Source: Marinobacter sp. MDS2 (GTDB lineage: Bacteria; Pseudomonadota; Gammaproteobacteria; Pseudomonadales; Oleiphilaceae). Taken from it: DNA of 64,000 bases. The notes below the pieces were generated by a model. That model ran no database searches, was not told the DNA's origin, and saw only the letters and a program-made list of their open reading frames with translations. The translations under genes were made by a program, and so were the position numbers. The stretch covers positions 1,178,001 through 1,242,000 of the forward strand of contig NZ_JAVAJF010000001.1 in assembly GCF_030718085.1 (NCBI RefSeq), written 5' to 3'. Below are positions 8,306 through 16,164 of the stretch, piece after piece; position 1 is the first letter of the stretch, and each line of letters starts with the position of its first letter.

Positions 8306-8332
8306 AAAAAAAGCCGGGGCTTGCCCGGCTTT
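8306..8332 (-). terminator. Intrinsic terminator of the SSS symporter operon
   Basis: A 9-bp stem AAAGCCGGG / CCCGGCTTT (8310-8318 and 8324-8332) with a 5-base loop is followed on the minus strand by a run of seven T (8312-8306). It lies 18 bases after the stop of the 44-aa small-subunit gene. In the plus direction it is only weakly T-rich. Confidence 0.8.
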
Positions 8333-8350
8333 ACGTCAAATCACTTCTAA

Positions 8351-8485
8351 TCAGATCAAATCTTCATCCGATTTGCGGCAGTTACGGGCATCCCGCGCTA
8401 CTGCGCCACAGATAACCGCGAGCACGCCTAACGTCAGAGCCGGCCATACCAGGATATACGCGCCATAAACCAATTCATTTGTCAT
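8351..8485 (-). CDS. 44-aa single-helix small subunit of the SSS symporter
   Basis: A short gene below usual ORF cut-offs. It starts at ATG 8485, overlaps the symporter stop codon in an ATGA arrangement and has GGAGGG 6 bases upstream, so it should be translationally coupled. The product begins MTNELVYGAYILVWPALTLG, has one hydrophobic helix (about residues 6-28), then a short cytoplasmic tail rich in charge (RDARNCRKSDEDLI). Such peptides are annotated in Marinobacter and Pseudomonas relatives as putative transporter small subunits next to SSS symporters. The intrinsic terminator follows directly, which supports it as the real last gene of the transcript. Its role, probably assembly or gating of the transporter, is inferred. 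Confidence 0.85.
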   Translation of the reverse strand: MTNELVYGAYILVWPALTLGVLAVICGAVARDARNCRKSDEDLI

Positions 8486-10161
8486 TTTGCACCCTCCGGG
8501 ATCATATCAACAGTTTCGTCAGTGTCTGCTTCGTCGTAGCAACCGACCCGTTTTTCGATCAAATCAAAGTCAAAACGCTCTTCTTTGCTGAGCAGTGTCA
8601 TTGCTGTGCAAACCACAGCGCTGGCACCGTATGCGGTGAGCGACGCCACCAATACCATGTAGTCACGCAGGAAGCCGGTCGCAAAAATCAGCATTAGTAC
8701 CAAGGTGATTGCACCCGCAATCAATCCGGCCGCACGGCCGAAGAAACCGAACACCATCATGCCGATCACCACAGCGCCGCCTGCAGACGCCAGAACTTCA
8801 AACAGCAGCACGGTCAGCCCTGTCATCTCTACCAACTCGAAACGGGCAATGCAGAAGAACGCCATGGCCACCACAACCGACCAGGTGAAGGCCGCGTTGG
8901 TGACCCGGTCCCAGAAGCAGCTGACGATGACCGGGAATACAATTGCACCCCACAAGGCACCCACAAACACCAGCATCACCAGAATATCCAATGAGAAGCT
9001 GGCGAAAATCAGGCCCGCAACCGTGGCCACGATCATGGTGATCCGACCAACCATCATCATGATTTTCGGATTGGGGTTATTCTTGGCGATATTCTTGCCG
9101 TAAACATCGGCCATCATAATGGTGGACAGTGCCGACAGGTCGGAGTCCGCCGTCGAAGACAAAGAACCGATCACCAACACGAAGAACAGCGCCACGAAGA
9201 ACGGCGACAGATAAGTGGACACCATCTGCGGAATCAGGTTGTTCATTTCGCCATTTAACGGCTCAACACCCACCGACAGCGCCATCAAACCGATCATGCC
9301 CAGCCCGATCACAATGGCACCGTAGCCGATCGTTGCGGTTACAAACGTCGATTTGATGTTCTTCTCACGCACCGCAAACAGGCGCTGGGAAATGGTCTGG
9401 TTACCAATGGCATAAGCCAATACGGCCACGAAGAAAGGCGCGCCCTGATTCATGATCGCGTCTACCGAGAACAAGCTGGCCTGCTCGTCGGTCATGCGGC
9501 TCAGGCCTTCTACCATCACACTTGGGCCACCCGCGGAAAACAGCACGGCCGGAATGATCACGACAGCGATGGCCATCAATGCCACCAGCTGGGCAAAGTC
9601 GGTAAACACCGAGGCACGGAATCCAGAGGTCAAGGTGTAAGACAACACGCCCACGCCTGCCACCAGCACACCGATTTCAAACGATAAGGGCGACAGCACA
9701 GACACCAGAGCACCTGCCGCTGTGAAGTTCACCATCAAACTGATAATGCTGCCCAACACGTTGGAGCCGGCCAGAATCAGCTGACTGGAGGAGCCGTGAC
9801 GGGCATGAATAAGCTCGCCCAAGGTATGTCCGCTAGGGGCTAGTTCGCGAAAACGGCGACCGAACGGATAGATGAACAGAATCATCAGCGCGCCCCAGAA
9901 GCCGTAGTGAATCGGCCCCGACACGCCGTAGGTGTAACCAGACGTAGCCGCCGCGTAGAACGACGCAGCCCAGATCCAGGTGGCGGTCATACTGGCCGCA
10001 CCCATTCCGAAACCGACCTGGTGGCCTGCCACCATAAAGCCGGACGTATCTTCCTTGTCTTTGCGGATGAGCAAAGTCAACAAGTAGGTACCGCCATAGA
10101 AGGCAGCAAGCAGTAACAGCACGGTTACTGTAGAAAACTGGGTAAATCCGTTCTCGTTCAA
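8482..10161 (-). CDS. Sodium:solute symporter (SSS family)
   Basis: A 559-aa membrane protein with about 13-15 hydrophobic helices and SSS features such as the early unwound-helix segment MVAGHQVGFGMGAASMTATWIW given here in part (GMGAASMTATWIW), the LGELIHARHG loop and the helix SSTADSDLSALSTIMMADVY region with its conserved serines. It imports an organic solute with Na+; the substrate is not readable, and urea, guanidino compounds or carboxylates are possible. The start is TTG at 10161 with AGAGG 7 bases upstream. A 44-aa partner overlaps its stop codon. A long structured leader with tandem repeats precedes it, implying specific regulation. Confidence 0.85.
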   Translation of the reverse strand: MNENGFTQFSTVTVLLLLAAFYGGTYLLTLLIRKDKEDTSGFMVAGHQVGFGMGAASMTATWIWAASFYAAATSGYTYGVSGPIHYGFWGALMILFIYPFGRRFRELAPSGHTLGELIHARHGSSSQLILAGSNVLGSIISLMVNFTAAGALVSVLSPLSFEIGVLVAGVGVLSYTLTSGFRASVFTDFAQLVALMAIAVVIIPAVLFSAGGPSVMVEGLSRMTDEQASLFSVDAIMNQGAPFFVAVLAYAIGNQTISQRLFAVREKNIKSTFVTATIGYGAIVIGLGMIGLMALSVGVEPLNGEMNNLIPQMVSTYLSPFFVALFFVLVIGSLSSTADSDLSALSTIMMADVYGKNIAKNNPNPKIMMMVGRITMIVATVAGLIFASFSLDILVMLVFVGALWGAIVFPVIVSCFWDRVTNAAFTWSVVVAMAFFCIARFELVEMTGLTVLLFEVLASAGGAVVIGMMVFGFFGRAAGLIAGAITLVLMLIFATGFLRDYMVLVASLTAYGASAVVCTAMTLLSKEERFDFDLIEKRVGCYDEADTDETVDMIPEGAK

Positions 10162-10251
10162 GACTCAACCTCTTTTCGAAGAAACAAAAATCCGCTGTCT
10201 GCCCGAACGTTTAATTTCGGTCGCCAAGAATCGAGCAGGGAGCTGTAGTTT

Positions 10252-10303
10252 CCGCTCAAGCGGGGCTGTTGCTTGGGGCAACAGGACGCGGGCAAAGGTG
10301 CCC
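10252..10303 (-). promoter_or_regulatory. Three tandem hairpins upstream of the SSS symporter
   Basis: Consecutive stems: CCGC/GCGG at 10252-10263, CTGTTGC/GCAACAG at 10266-10284 (7 bp, 5-base loop) and GGGCA/TGCCC at 10290-10303 (6 bp if the flanking C-G is included). They lie 90-140 bases before the TTG start. They could be part of the leader RNA or of a protein-binding region. Confidence 0.45.
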
Positions 10304-10333
10304 GGTAGCTAAACGTAGCTAAGGAATACTAAG
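10304..10333. promoter_or_regulatory. Three 10-bp direct repeats upstream of the SSS symporter
   Basis: GGTAGCTAAA, CGTAGCTAAG and GAATACTAAG follow each other without gaps, giving exact helical periodicity. Such arrays are typical binding sites for an activator that docks on one face of DNA. They sit about 145-170 bp upstream of the symporter start. Confidence 0.5.
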
Positions 10334-10621
10334 GCGAGGCAAAAGCTCAGAAAATTCTTTAGATGTCATGGTATTTTCAATCCTTTTAACCAGAAGCAAA
10401 ACAAACTGACGACCGTTTCTGAATCCAGAGGTTGCTCTGTCTCTTGAAACGAACGCCTTCTATGTATTGAGTTTCAGGTTAATCACATAGAAGCCCAGAC
10501 GTGAGGCCGAAAAAACCATACGCATTTTACTGCACATTGTCTAGTCTATAGAGGGCAGAATATTAGTGTACGACACAAATAGTAACTCATATTCTTTTCC
10601 AGACTGTTCAATGGCCCAATG

Positions 10622-10653
10622 CAAACAGGGCCACCCGAAGGCAGCCCTGTTTG
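10622..10653 (-). terminator. Hairpin after hemN
   Basis: A perfect 10-bp stem CAAACAGGGC / GCCCTGTTTG (10622-10631, 10644-10653) with a 12-base loop lies 25 bases past the hemN stop. There is no strong T-run on the minus side, so it is a likely but not classical terminator. Confidence 0.55.
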
Positions 10654-10678
10654 TTGATTAACATCAGGTTTGTTGTGT

Positions 10679-12088
10679 TCAGATGATCCGGGAAAATCGC
10701 TGGCTGGCACCCTCTTTCCGGTACAGATCGAAAATCTGACAAATGGCACGAATTAACAATCTTCCTGCTGGCTGTACCTGCAAAACAGAACCGTCGTCGG
10801 CAATCAGTTCGTCCTGGATCATGGGCTTCAAGCGCGCCAGTTCATCCGCGAAGTAGCGGTCGAAGTCTTCATTCCATTGGTCAGCAAATTGTTTGCGATT
10901 CAAGCGGAATTGGCAAATCAGCTGGCCAATAACCCATCGACGAATACGATCGTCGCGGCTCAGCGCCACTCCGCGAACAATCGCCAACTGCCCGGCATCA
11001 ATCGATGCTTCCCAGGAAGGCAGGTCGTGGTTGTTCTGGAAGTACGCATCATCAGTTTGACCAATGGCCGACACACCCAGTGACACCAGATCACAGTCTG
11101 CGTGGGTGGTATAGCCCTGGAAGTTCCGGTGCAGGCGCGCCTCGCGCTGGGCAACGGCCAAACTGTCATCGGGTTTGGCAAAGTGGTCCATACCAATGTA
11201 CTCGTAGCCTGCTTCGAGCAACCGATTGATGGTGTTATGAAGGATCGTCAGTTTCTGCTGAGGGGTTGGCAAGGTATCTGCCAGTATCCGGGTTTGCGGA
11301 TAGAAGCGATCTGGCAGGTGTGCGTAGCTAAATACCGACAGCCTGTCTGGTGACATGTCGATCACCGCCTCCAGCGTTTCGGCGAAGCTTTCCGGCGTTT
11401 GGTGCGGCAATCCGTAGATCAGGTCCAGATTGATTGAACGGAACCCAAGGCGGCGCGCTTCATTCAGCACACCCACGGTCATTTCCCGCGGCTGAATGCG
11501 GTTAACCGCTTTTTGCACTTCCGGGTTCACGTCCTGCACGCCCAGGCTGATTCGGTTGAATCCCAGTTTCCAAAGGGTTGGCAGAGTGTCTTCGTCGACT
11601 TCACGAGGGTCAATTTCAACGCTGTAGTCCCGATCGTCTCCGGACTGCAGATTGAACAGTTCGCCATAACCTTCCATCAGATGCTGCATCACATCTTTCG
11701 GCAGGAATGTCGGCGTGCCTCCGCCCCAGTGCAGCTGTTGCACTGGCCGGTTGGCACCAAACAACTTCGATTGGATAGCCGCTTCTTTCAGAACACGCTC
11801 GACATAAGGCATGGCTTTGTCGCGCTTTTTGGTGATCACTTTATTGCAGGCACAGTAGTAACAAAGGTGCGCACAAAACGGCAGGTGGGTATACAGCGAA
11901 ATCGGCCCGCCCGCAGCTTTACTGCGACCGGCAGCCTTCACCATGTCTTCGATAGAGTATTCCTGCGTAAACTCCACCGCCGTTGGATAGGAGGTGTATC
12001 GCGGGCCACTGAGATCGTAACGACGAATCAGCGCCTCGTCCCAAATAAAGGCGGGCAGGTTGCTGTCTGCAGAAATCGATGAAGCCAT
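10679..12088 (-). CDS. hemN: Oxygen-independent coproporphyrinogen III oxidase HemN
   Basis: Radical-SAM enzyme of haem synthesis that decarboxylates coproporphyrinogen III to protoporphyrinogen IX without oxygen. The 469-aa product from ATG 12088 carries the HemN cluster motif C72-x3-C76-x2-C79-x-C81 within YTHLPFCAHLCYYCACNKV, the N-terminal YDLSGPRYTSYPTAVEF signature of true HemN, and GGGTPTFL for SAM binding. An in-frame GTG 9 bases upstream is a weaker start. An FNR/ANR-type box lies about 80 bp upstream, as expected for a gene needed when oxygen is low. It fits with the NsrR and MoaA genes nearby in an anaerobic-metabolism neighbourhood. Confidence 0.95.
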   Translation of the reverse strand: MASSISADSNLPAFIWDEALIRRYDLSGPRYTSYPTAVEFTQEYSIEDMVKAAGRSKAAGGPISLYTHLPFCAHLCYYCACNKVITKKRDKAMPYVERVLKEAAIQSKLFGANRPVQQLHWGGGTPTFLPKDVMQHLMEGYGELFNLQSGDDRDYSVEIDPREVDEDTLPTLWKLGFNRISLGVQDVNPEVQKAVNRIQPREMTVGVLNEARRLGFRSINLDLIYGLPHQTPESFAETLEAVIDMSPDRLSVFSYAHLPDRFYPQTRILADTLPTPQQKLTILHNTINRLLEAGYEYIGMDHFAKPDDSLAVAQREARLHRNFQGYTTHADCDLVSLGVSAIGQTDDAYFQNNHDLPSWEASIDAGQLAIVRGVALSRDDRIRRWVIGQLICQFRLNRKQFADQWNEDFDRYFADELARLKPMIQDELIADDGSVLQVQPAGRLLIRAICQIFDLYRKEGASQRFSRII

Positions 12089-12162
12089 AGTGGTCACTCT
12101 AACGTCAGGTAAAGCGGTAAACCGGAAGGCAGGGATTATGCCTTGGCGGCCCGTTGTATCTA

Positions 12163-12176
12163 TTGATACGGATCAG
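12163..12176. promoter_or_regulatory. FNR/ANR box upstream of hemN
   Basis: TTGAT-ACGG-ATCAG differs at one position from the FNR/ANR consensus TTGAT-N4-ATCAA. Its centre is 81 bp upstream of the hemN ATG, compatible with activation from about -41 of a promoter with a roughly 40-base leader. hemN is a classic ANR/DNR target in Pseudomonas. Confidence 0.75.
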
Positions 12177-12265
12177 TAAAGCTTATCACTGGGCGCTTTA
12201 AACCAAACTTGTGCTCATGGCGTAGTTCATCTACCCCTTAAGGATAAACTTTGCCGGAGAACGCC

Positions 12266-13798
12266 ATGGCCAACCTCATTTTGATTCTTGGTGATCAGCT
12301 CAGCACAACCCTGTCTGCCCTTGAAGACGCTGATAAGGAAAATGATCTGATCGTGATGGCCGAGGTTCATGATGAAGCCAGCTATACCAATCATCACAAG
12401 AAAAAGCTGGTGCTTGTTTTCAGTGCCATGAGGCACTTCGCCCAAGAATTGGAACAACACGGTTGGCGGGTTCAGTATCAACCCTACCACCCGAATAACC
12501 CGGCGCAGTCTCTGCAACAAGTCATCGCCACTGCGGTGCAACAGCACCAGCCGAAGCGCCTGATTACCACCGAATGCGGTGAATGGCGTTTACATCGCCA
12601 AATCAGCCAGTGGCACAAAGCTCTGGGCATTCCCGTCGAAATTCGTCCAGACACCCGGTTTATCTGCAGCCACAAAGAGTTTGCCGAATGGGCGGACGGC
12701 AAAAAACAATTGCGCATGGAATTCTTTTATCGGGAGATGCGCAAGAAAACGGGCCTTTTAATGACGCCAGACGGGCAACCGGAGGGCGGCCAGTGGAATT
12801 ACGATGCAGACAACCGCAAGAAGTGGACCGGCAAGCCTCCCGCCCTCGGCCCGTTTCGGGTCGAACCCGACGACATTACCCAAGCCGTTATCAAGCAAGT
12901 GAATGAGCACTTTTCAGACCATTTTGGCACAACCGACGATTTTCACTTTGCCGTTACCGCTGATCAGGCTCAACAGGCACTCGCGCACTTTGTTGACTTC
13001 GCCCTGCCCTGCTTCGGCGACTATCAGGACGCAATGTCGGATCAGGAAGACTGGCTGTTCCACGCCATTCTTTCGCCTTATATCAACACCGGATTGCTGG
13101 CCCCATTGGATGCCTGCGAAGCCGCCGTTCGCGCCTGGCACTCCGGCCAGGCTCCATTGAACGCCGTTGAAGGATTTGTGCGTCAGATTCTTGGCTGGCG
13201 TGAGTTTGTGCGCGGAATTTACTGGCGCTTAATGCCCGATTACGCCCGTGAAAACCGCTTGGGCAACACCCGCTCGTTGCCATGGTTTTACTGGACCGGT
13301 GACACAAAAATGCGGTGCATGCACAAGGCGATCGATGCCACCCACCGAAATGCCTATGCCCACCACATACAACGCTTGATGGTCACCGGCAACTTCGCTC
13401 TGCTGGCCGGGGTCAAACCCGAGGAAATCTGTGACTGGTATCTTGCCGTCTACGCCGATGCCTACGACTGGGTGGAGCTACCGAATGTGCTCGGCATGGT
13501 GATGCACGCGGATGGCGGATATCTGGGTTCCAAGCCCTACGCAGCCAGCGGCAAGTACATCCAGCGGATGTCAGATCACTGCCAGAACTGCCACTACCGC
13601 GTTCAGGATGCCACAAGCGAAGATGCCTGCCCGTTTAACAGCCTGTACTGGCATTTCATCGACCGCCACCGAGACGATTTCGCCAACAATCATCGCATGG
13701 GCATGATGTATCGGAACTGGGACAAACAGAAACCGGAGCGGCGCGAGGCGCTGATAAAGCGGGCTGATTGGATTCTGGAGCACATAGAGGAGATATAG
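12266..13798 (+). CDS. phrB: Iron-sulfur (6-4) photolyase / bacterial cryptochrome (FeS-BCP, PhrB type)
   Basis: Flavoprotein of the photolyase-cryptochrome superfamily in the FeS-BCP branch, which repairs (6-4) photoproducts with light and binds a [4Fe-4S] cluster. The ATG at 12266 (510 aa) has GGAGA 5 bases upstream. The four cluster cysteines are C351, C439, C442 and C455, each one residue beyond the ligands remembered for Agrobacterium PhrB (350, 438, 441, 454). The N-terminal Rossmann-like domain starts LILILGDQLS, and the C-terminal FAD domain includes MVTGNFALLAG and the YDWVELPNVLGM stretch. It is followed by the cadR-like regulator but need not be functionally linked to it. Confidence 0.9.
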   Translation: MANLILILGDQLSTTLSALEDADKENDLIVMAEVHDEASYTNHHKKKLVLVFSAMRHFAQELEQHGWRVQYQPYHPNNPAQSLQQVIATAVQQHQPKRLITTECGEWRLHRQISQWHKALGIPVEIRPDTRFICSHKEFAEWADGKKQLRMEFFYREMRKKTGLLMTPDGQPEGGQWNYDADNRKKWTGKPPALGPFRVEPDDITQAVIKQVNEHFSDHFGTTDDFHFAVTADQAQQALAHFVDFALPCFGDYQDAMSDQEDWLFHAILSPYINTGLLAPLDACEAAVRAWHSGQAPLNAVEGFVRQILGWREFVRGIYWRLMPDYARENRLGNTRSLPWFYWTGDTKMRCMHKAIDATHRNAYAHHIQRLMVTGNFALLAGVKPEEICDWYLAVYADAYDWVELPNVLGMVMHADGGYLGSKPYAASGKYIQRMSDHCQNCHYRVQDATSEDACPFNSLYWHFIDRHRDDFANNHRMGMMYRNWDKQKPERREALIKRADWILEHIEEI

Positions 13799-13861
13799 CG
13801 ATGGTTTACCTGACGCATAAAGTGGGTAACAGTAAGCCCATTATGGTGAACGAGGTATAAC

Positions 13862-14323
13862 ATGAAAATCGGCGCACTCTCCCAACAGGCCAACGTGCCC
13901 GTCGAAACCATTCGCTACTACGAAAAGATCGGCCTGATGCCAGCCCCGGAGCGCGGGGAAAACGGGTACCGAAGTTACGCCAAAGCACACCTTGACCGCC
14001 TGTTGTTTATCCGGCGATGTCGCAATCTGGATATGGCGCAAGACGAAATTCGCGAATTGCTTCGGCTGGCCGAAAAGCCCACCGCCGACTGTTCGGAAGT
14101 CGATGCGCTGCTCGCAAGCCACTTGTCGCATGTGCGTGCCCGCCTGAAGGAGCTGGCCAGCCTTGAACAAACTTTGGTAAGCCTTCAGCGTGCCTGCGCA
14201 TCCCCCGGGGCCATCAGCGATTGCGGCATTCTTGACGGCCTGAATACCGAGTTGGAAAAACTCTCTGATGCGGAGCCCCACAATCATGTGCCCGGTACTC
14301 ATGGAGCCGGTAACGGTGACTAA
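13862..14323 (+). CDS. cadR: MerR-family Cd(II)/Pb(II)-responsive regulator, CadR/PbrR type
   Basis: A 153-aa metal sensor that binds and distorts promoters with over-long spacers. The N-terminal MerR helix-turn-helix is MKIGALSQQANVPVETIRYY, followed by the coiled dimerisation helix. The metal-binding cysteines are C77, C112 and C121, the pattern of CadR/PbrR, and the tail contains histidines (PHNHVPGTH). Its target is visible: a 9+3+9 palindrome in a 19-bp promoter spacer just downstream, in front of the cation transporter gene. The start at ATG 13862 follows GAGG by 7 bases. Which metal is sensed (Cd, Pb or Zn) cannot be told from sequence alone. Confidence 0.88.
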   Translation: MKIGALSQQANVPVETIRYYEKIGLMPAPERGENGYRSYAKAHLDRLLFIRRCRNLDMAQDEIRELLRLAEKPTADCSEVDALLASHLSHVRARLKELASLEQTLVSLQRACASPGAISDCGILDGLNTELEKLSDAEPHNHVPGTHGAGNGD

Positions 14324-14344
14324 GCAGATCATCGTACAAAGGGC

Positions 14345-14375
14345 TTGACCCTGTAGCAACTACAGGGTTTTTAAT
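14345..14375 (+). promoter_or_regulatory. MerR-type promoter and operator of the cation transporter
   Basis: A -35 element TTGACC (14345-14350) and a -10 element TTTAAT (14370-14375) are separated by 19 bp, the hallmark of MerR-family promoters. The spacer holds the perfect palindrome ACCCTGTAG-CAA-CTACAGGGT (14348-14368). Transcription would start about 20 bases before the transporter's ribosome site. Confidence 0.9.
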
Positions 14376-14402
14376 GGTGACATTGATTCATTGGAGGTCA
14401 CT

Positions 14403-15062
14403 ATGGCTTGTTCCTGCTCTGCCCCTACACCCAAAACACCCGCACCCGGCTTTCGTCGCGCTTTGTGGTTTGCCTTGTGGGTGAATCTTGCCATGTTCCT
14501 GGTAGAAGGCGTTGCCAGTCTTTCGTCCGGGTCGGTGTCACTCATGGCCGACGCCATCGACTTCTTTGGCGATAGCGCCAACTACATTCTTTCGCTTACG
14601 GTTCTTTCCATGGGCATGCTGTGGCGTGGCCGTGCTGCCATGGTCAAAGGCATCACCATGGCCGTGTTTGGCTTAGTTGTCTGGGCTCGGGCACTGTGGG
14701 TACTGGAGGCAGGCACCACACCGGAACCTTTAACTATGGGCAGTGTCGGTTTTCTCGCACTGATGGCCAACGTGTGCGTGGCGGTTGTGTTGTTCAAGTT
14801 TCGGGAAGGCGATTCCGATATGCGCTCGGTGTGGTTATGCAGTCGCAACGATGCCATCAGCAACATCGCCGTTATGGGCGCGGCACTGGGCGTGTTCGGC
14901 ACCGGCACCGCATGGCCGGACTTAGTCGTGGCCGCGATTATGGGCACCTTAGCCATCACCGCGGGTATCAGCGTTATGCGGCATGCCAAGAAAGACATTA
15001 CCGCGGCCCGTGCTGAGACTCTGGCTCAGAACGTGAGCGCTTCGCCATCACACTCGCATTAA
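14403..15062 (+). CDS. CDF-like cation efflux transporter
   Basis: Inner-membrane metal exporter under the MerR-type promoter. The 219-aa product starts at ATG 14403 (GGAGG 5 bases upstream) and has six hydrophobic segments. The CDF metal site is recognisable but atypical: DAIDFFGDSANY in helix 2 and RNDAISN in helix 5. It begins with a cysteine-rich MACSCSAP and ends in SHSH, both potential metal ligands, and it lacks the usual long cytoplasmic C-terminal domain of ZitB/FieF. Cd, Pb or Zn are the likely cargo by context. Its stop codon overlaps the convergent AEC gene by 4 bases. Confidence 0.82.
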   Translation: MACSCSAPTPKTPAPGFRRALWFALWVNLAMFLVEGVASLSSGSVSLMADAIDFFGDSANYILSLTVLSMGMLWRGRAAMVKGITMAVFGLVVWARALWVLEAGTTPEPLTMGSVGFLALMANVCVAVVLFKFREGDSDMRSVWLCSRNDAISNIAVMGAALGVFGTGTAWPDLVVAAIMGTLAITAGISVMRHAKKDITAARAETLAQNVSASPSHSH

Positions 15063-15976
15063 AATACGAGTGAAACCATCACCGGTATAAAGCCAAGCGC
15101 AAATAACGTGCTGAGCAGGGTGGTACCGGCCGCCTGCTGGGGCGATGCATCCAGCAGCGTGGCGATGACCACCGTATTGGCGGCTATCGGGGTGATGGAA
15201 ATCAGAAAAATCGCCTGGTGTACGGCTTGGTCGTAGATGCCCAGAACACTGGCATCCAGCCACCAGAACGCCAAGGCCAGCACCGGCCAGGACACAAACT
15301 TCCCGAAAAACGCCAGCCCGGTAAACACCGGGTTTCCGGCCAGCCCCCTGAAACTCAGAATGCTCATTCCGATAATCATCATGCCCAATATGCTGTAGGC
15401 ACCGCGCAGGTTATCAAACAGCGGCACGAACGGGTCTGGAATCCCCACCCCCGACAGGTTCAAACACACCGCCAACAGGAAAGCATACACAGACGGCAGT
15501 TTCGCAACGCGAATCAACGCATCGCGGATGCTGTATTTGCCTCGGGCCGCCAGATAAAAACCCACAGAATTTTCGAAAAGAGTGGTACCCAGCATGCACA
15601 CGATGTATAGCGCCAGGCCTTGCTCACCGAACAATAACAACGCCACCGGGATGCCGAAATAGCCCGTATTACCGGTGCCCACGGTTAACGGGATCACCGG
15701 CGCACTGCCATCGGTCAGCAGCTTACGAGCCAGCGCCATGTGTGTTAACGCCAGAGCCGTACAAAAACCGAATACAAGAAACGGCAACAAAATCACTTCC
15801 GGCGACAAGGGCGCGGCCATCACGCCGGAAAACACCACAGACGGTGTCACGATGTACAGCATCATGCCCGCGATATGCTTTCCGCTGACCTCCAGATAAC
15901 GACCCGCTATCCAGCCAAGCGCCACTGTTACGTATAGAGGTAGAAGTTTTATAAACAGGGCCAGCGCAGCGGTCAT
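15059..15976 (-). CDS. AEC-family (auxin efflux carrier-like) transporter
   Basis: A 305-aa protein with about ten hydrophobic segments and the conserved AEC features: early LYVTVALGWIAGRYLE, the mid-protein VGTGNTGYFGIPVALLLFGE with its Asn-Pro-like crossover, and the C-terminal PIAANTVVIATLLDA. Bacterial members export or import organic acids such as malate or malonate; the substrate here is unknown. The start at ATG 15976 has GGAG 6 bases upstream, whereas the in-frame ATG at 16000 has none. It is transcribed alone, divergent from the Crp/Fnr-type gene. Confidence 0.82.
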   Translation of the reverse strand: MTAALALFIKLLPLYVTVALGWIAGRYLEVSGKHIAGMMLYIVTPSVVFSGVMAAPLSPEVILLPFLVFGFCTALALTHMALARKLLTDGSAPVIPLTVGTGNTGYFGIPVALLLFGEQGLALYIVCMLGTTLFENSVGFYLAARGKYSIRDALIRVAKLPSVYAFLLAVCLNLSGVGIPDPFVPLFDNLRGAYSILGMMIIGMSILSFRGLAGNPVFTGLAFFGKFVSWPVLALAFWWLDASVLGIYDQAVHQAIFLISITPIAANTVVIATLLDASPQQAAGTTLLSTLFALGFIPVMVSLVF

Positions 15977-16164
15977 GGCGTCTCCGGACGGGTAATACAT
16001 GAAAACGGATTAAACAGCGCAGTCTACCACCGAGCCCGAAAGAGGTAACTTCCCAATTAGCAGCTTATCTATTCAGCCAAACATCCTTAACCATTTAAAT
16101 CATTTGAGATCTTTATTTTTGAGCAGGATAATCCAATTTGGGCCTACACAGAGAGAGTGAGATT

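Larger units (their letters stand above)
10162..10678 (-). other. 517-bp non-coding leader and promoter region of the SSS symporter
   Basis: The gap between hemN and the symporter, both read leftward, holds a hemN terminator (10622-10653), no recognisable large gene, three 10-bp direct repeats (10304-10333) and three consecutive hairpins (10252-10303). A 16-codon reading frame runs from ATG 10369 to TAG 10319, with AAAGGA 11 bases upstream of its start. This mini-ORF begins MTSKEFSELLPRLSIP and could be a leader peptide. I could not match the structure to a known riboswitch class. Confidence 0.5.

Noticed and set aside
10162..10320. Known riboswitch (cobalamin, TPP, guanidine, c-di-GMP) before the SSS symporter
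   Set aside because: The hairpins do not show the conserved core sequences of these classes as I remember them.
10566..10571. GTGTAC half-site before the SSS symporter
   Set aside because: No second arm follows at the required spacing, so it is not counted as a DesT-type operator.
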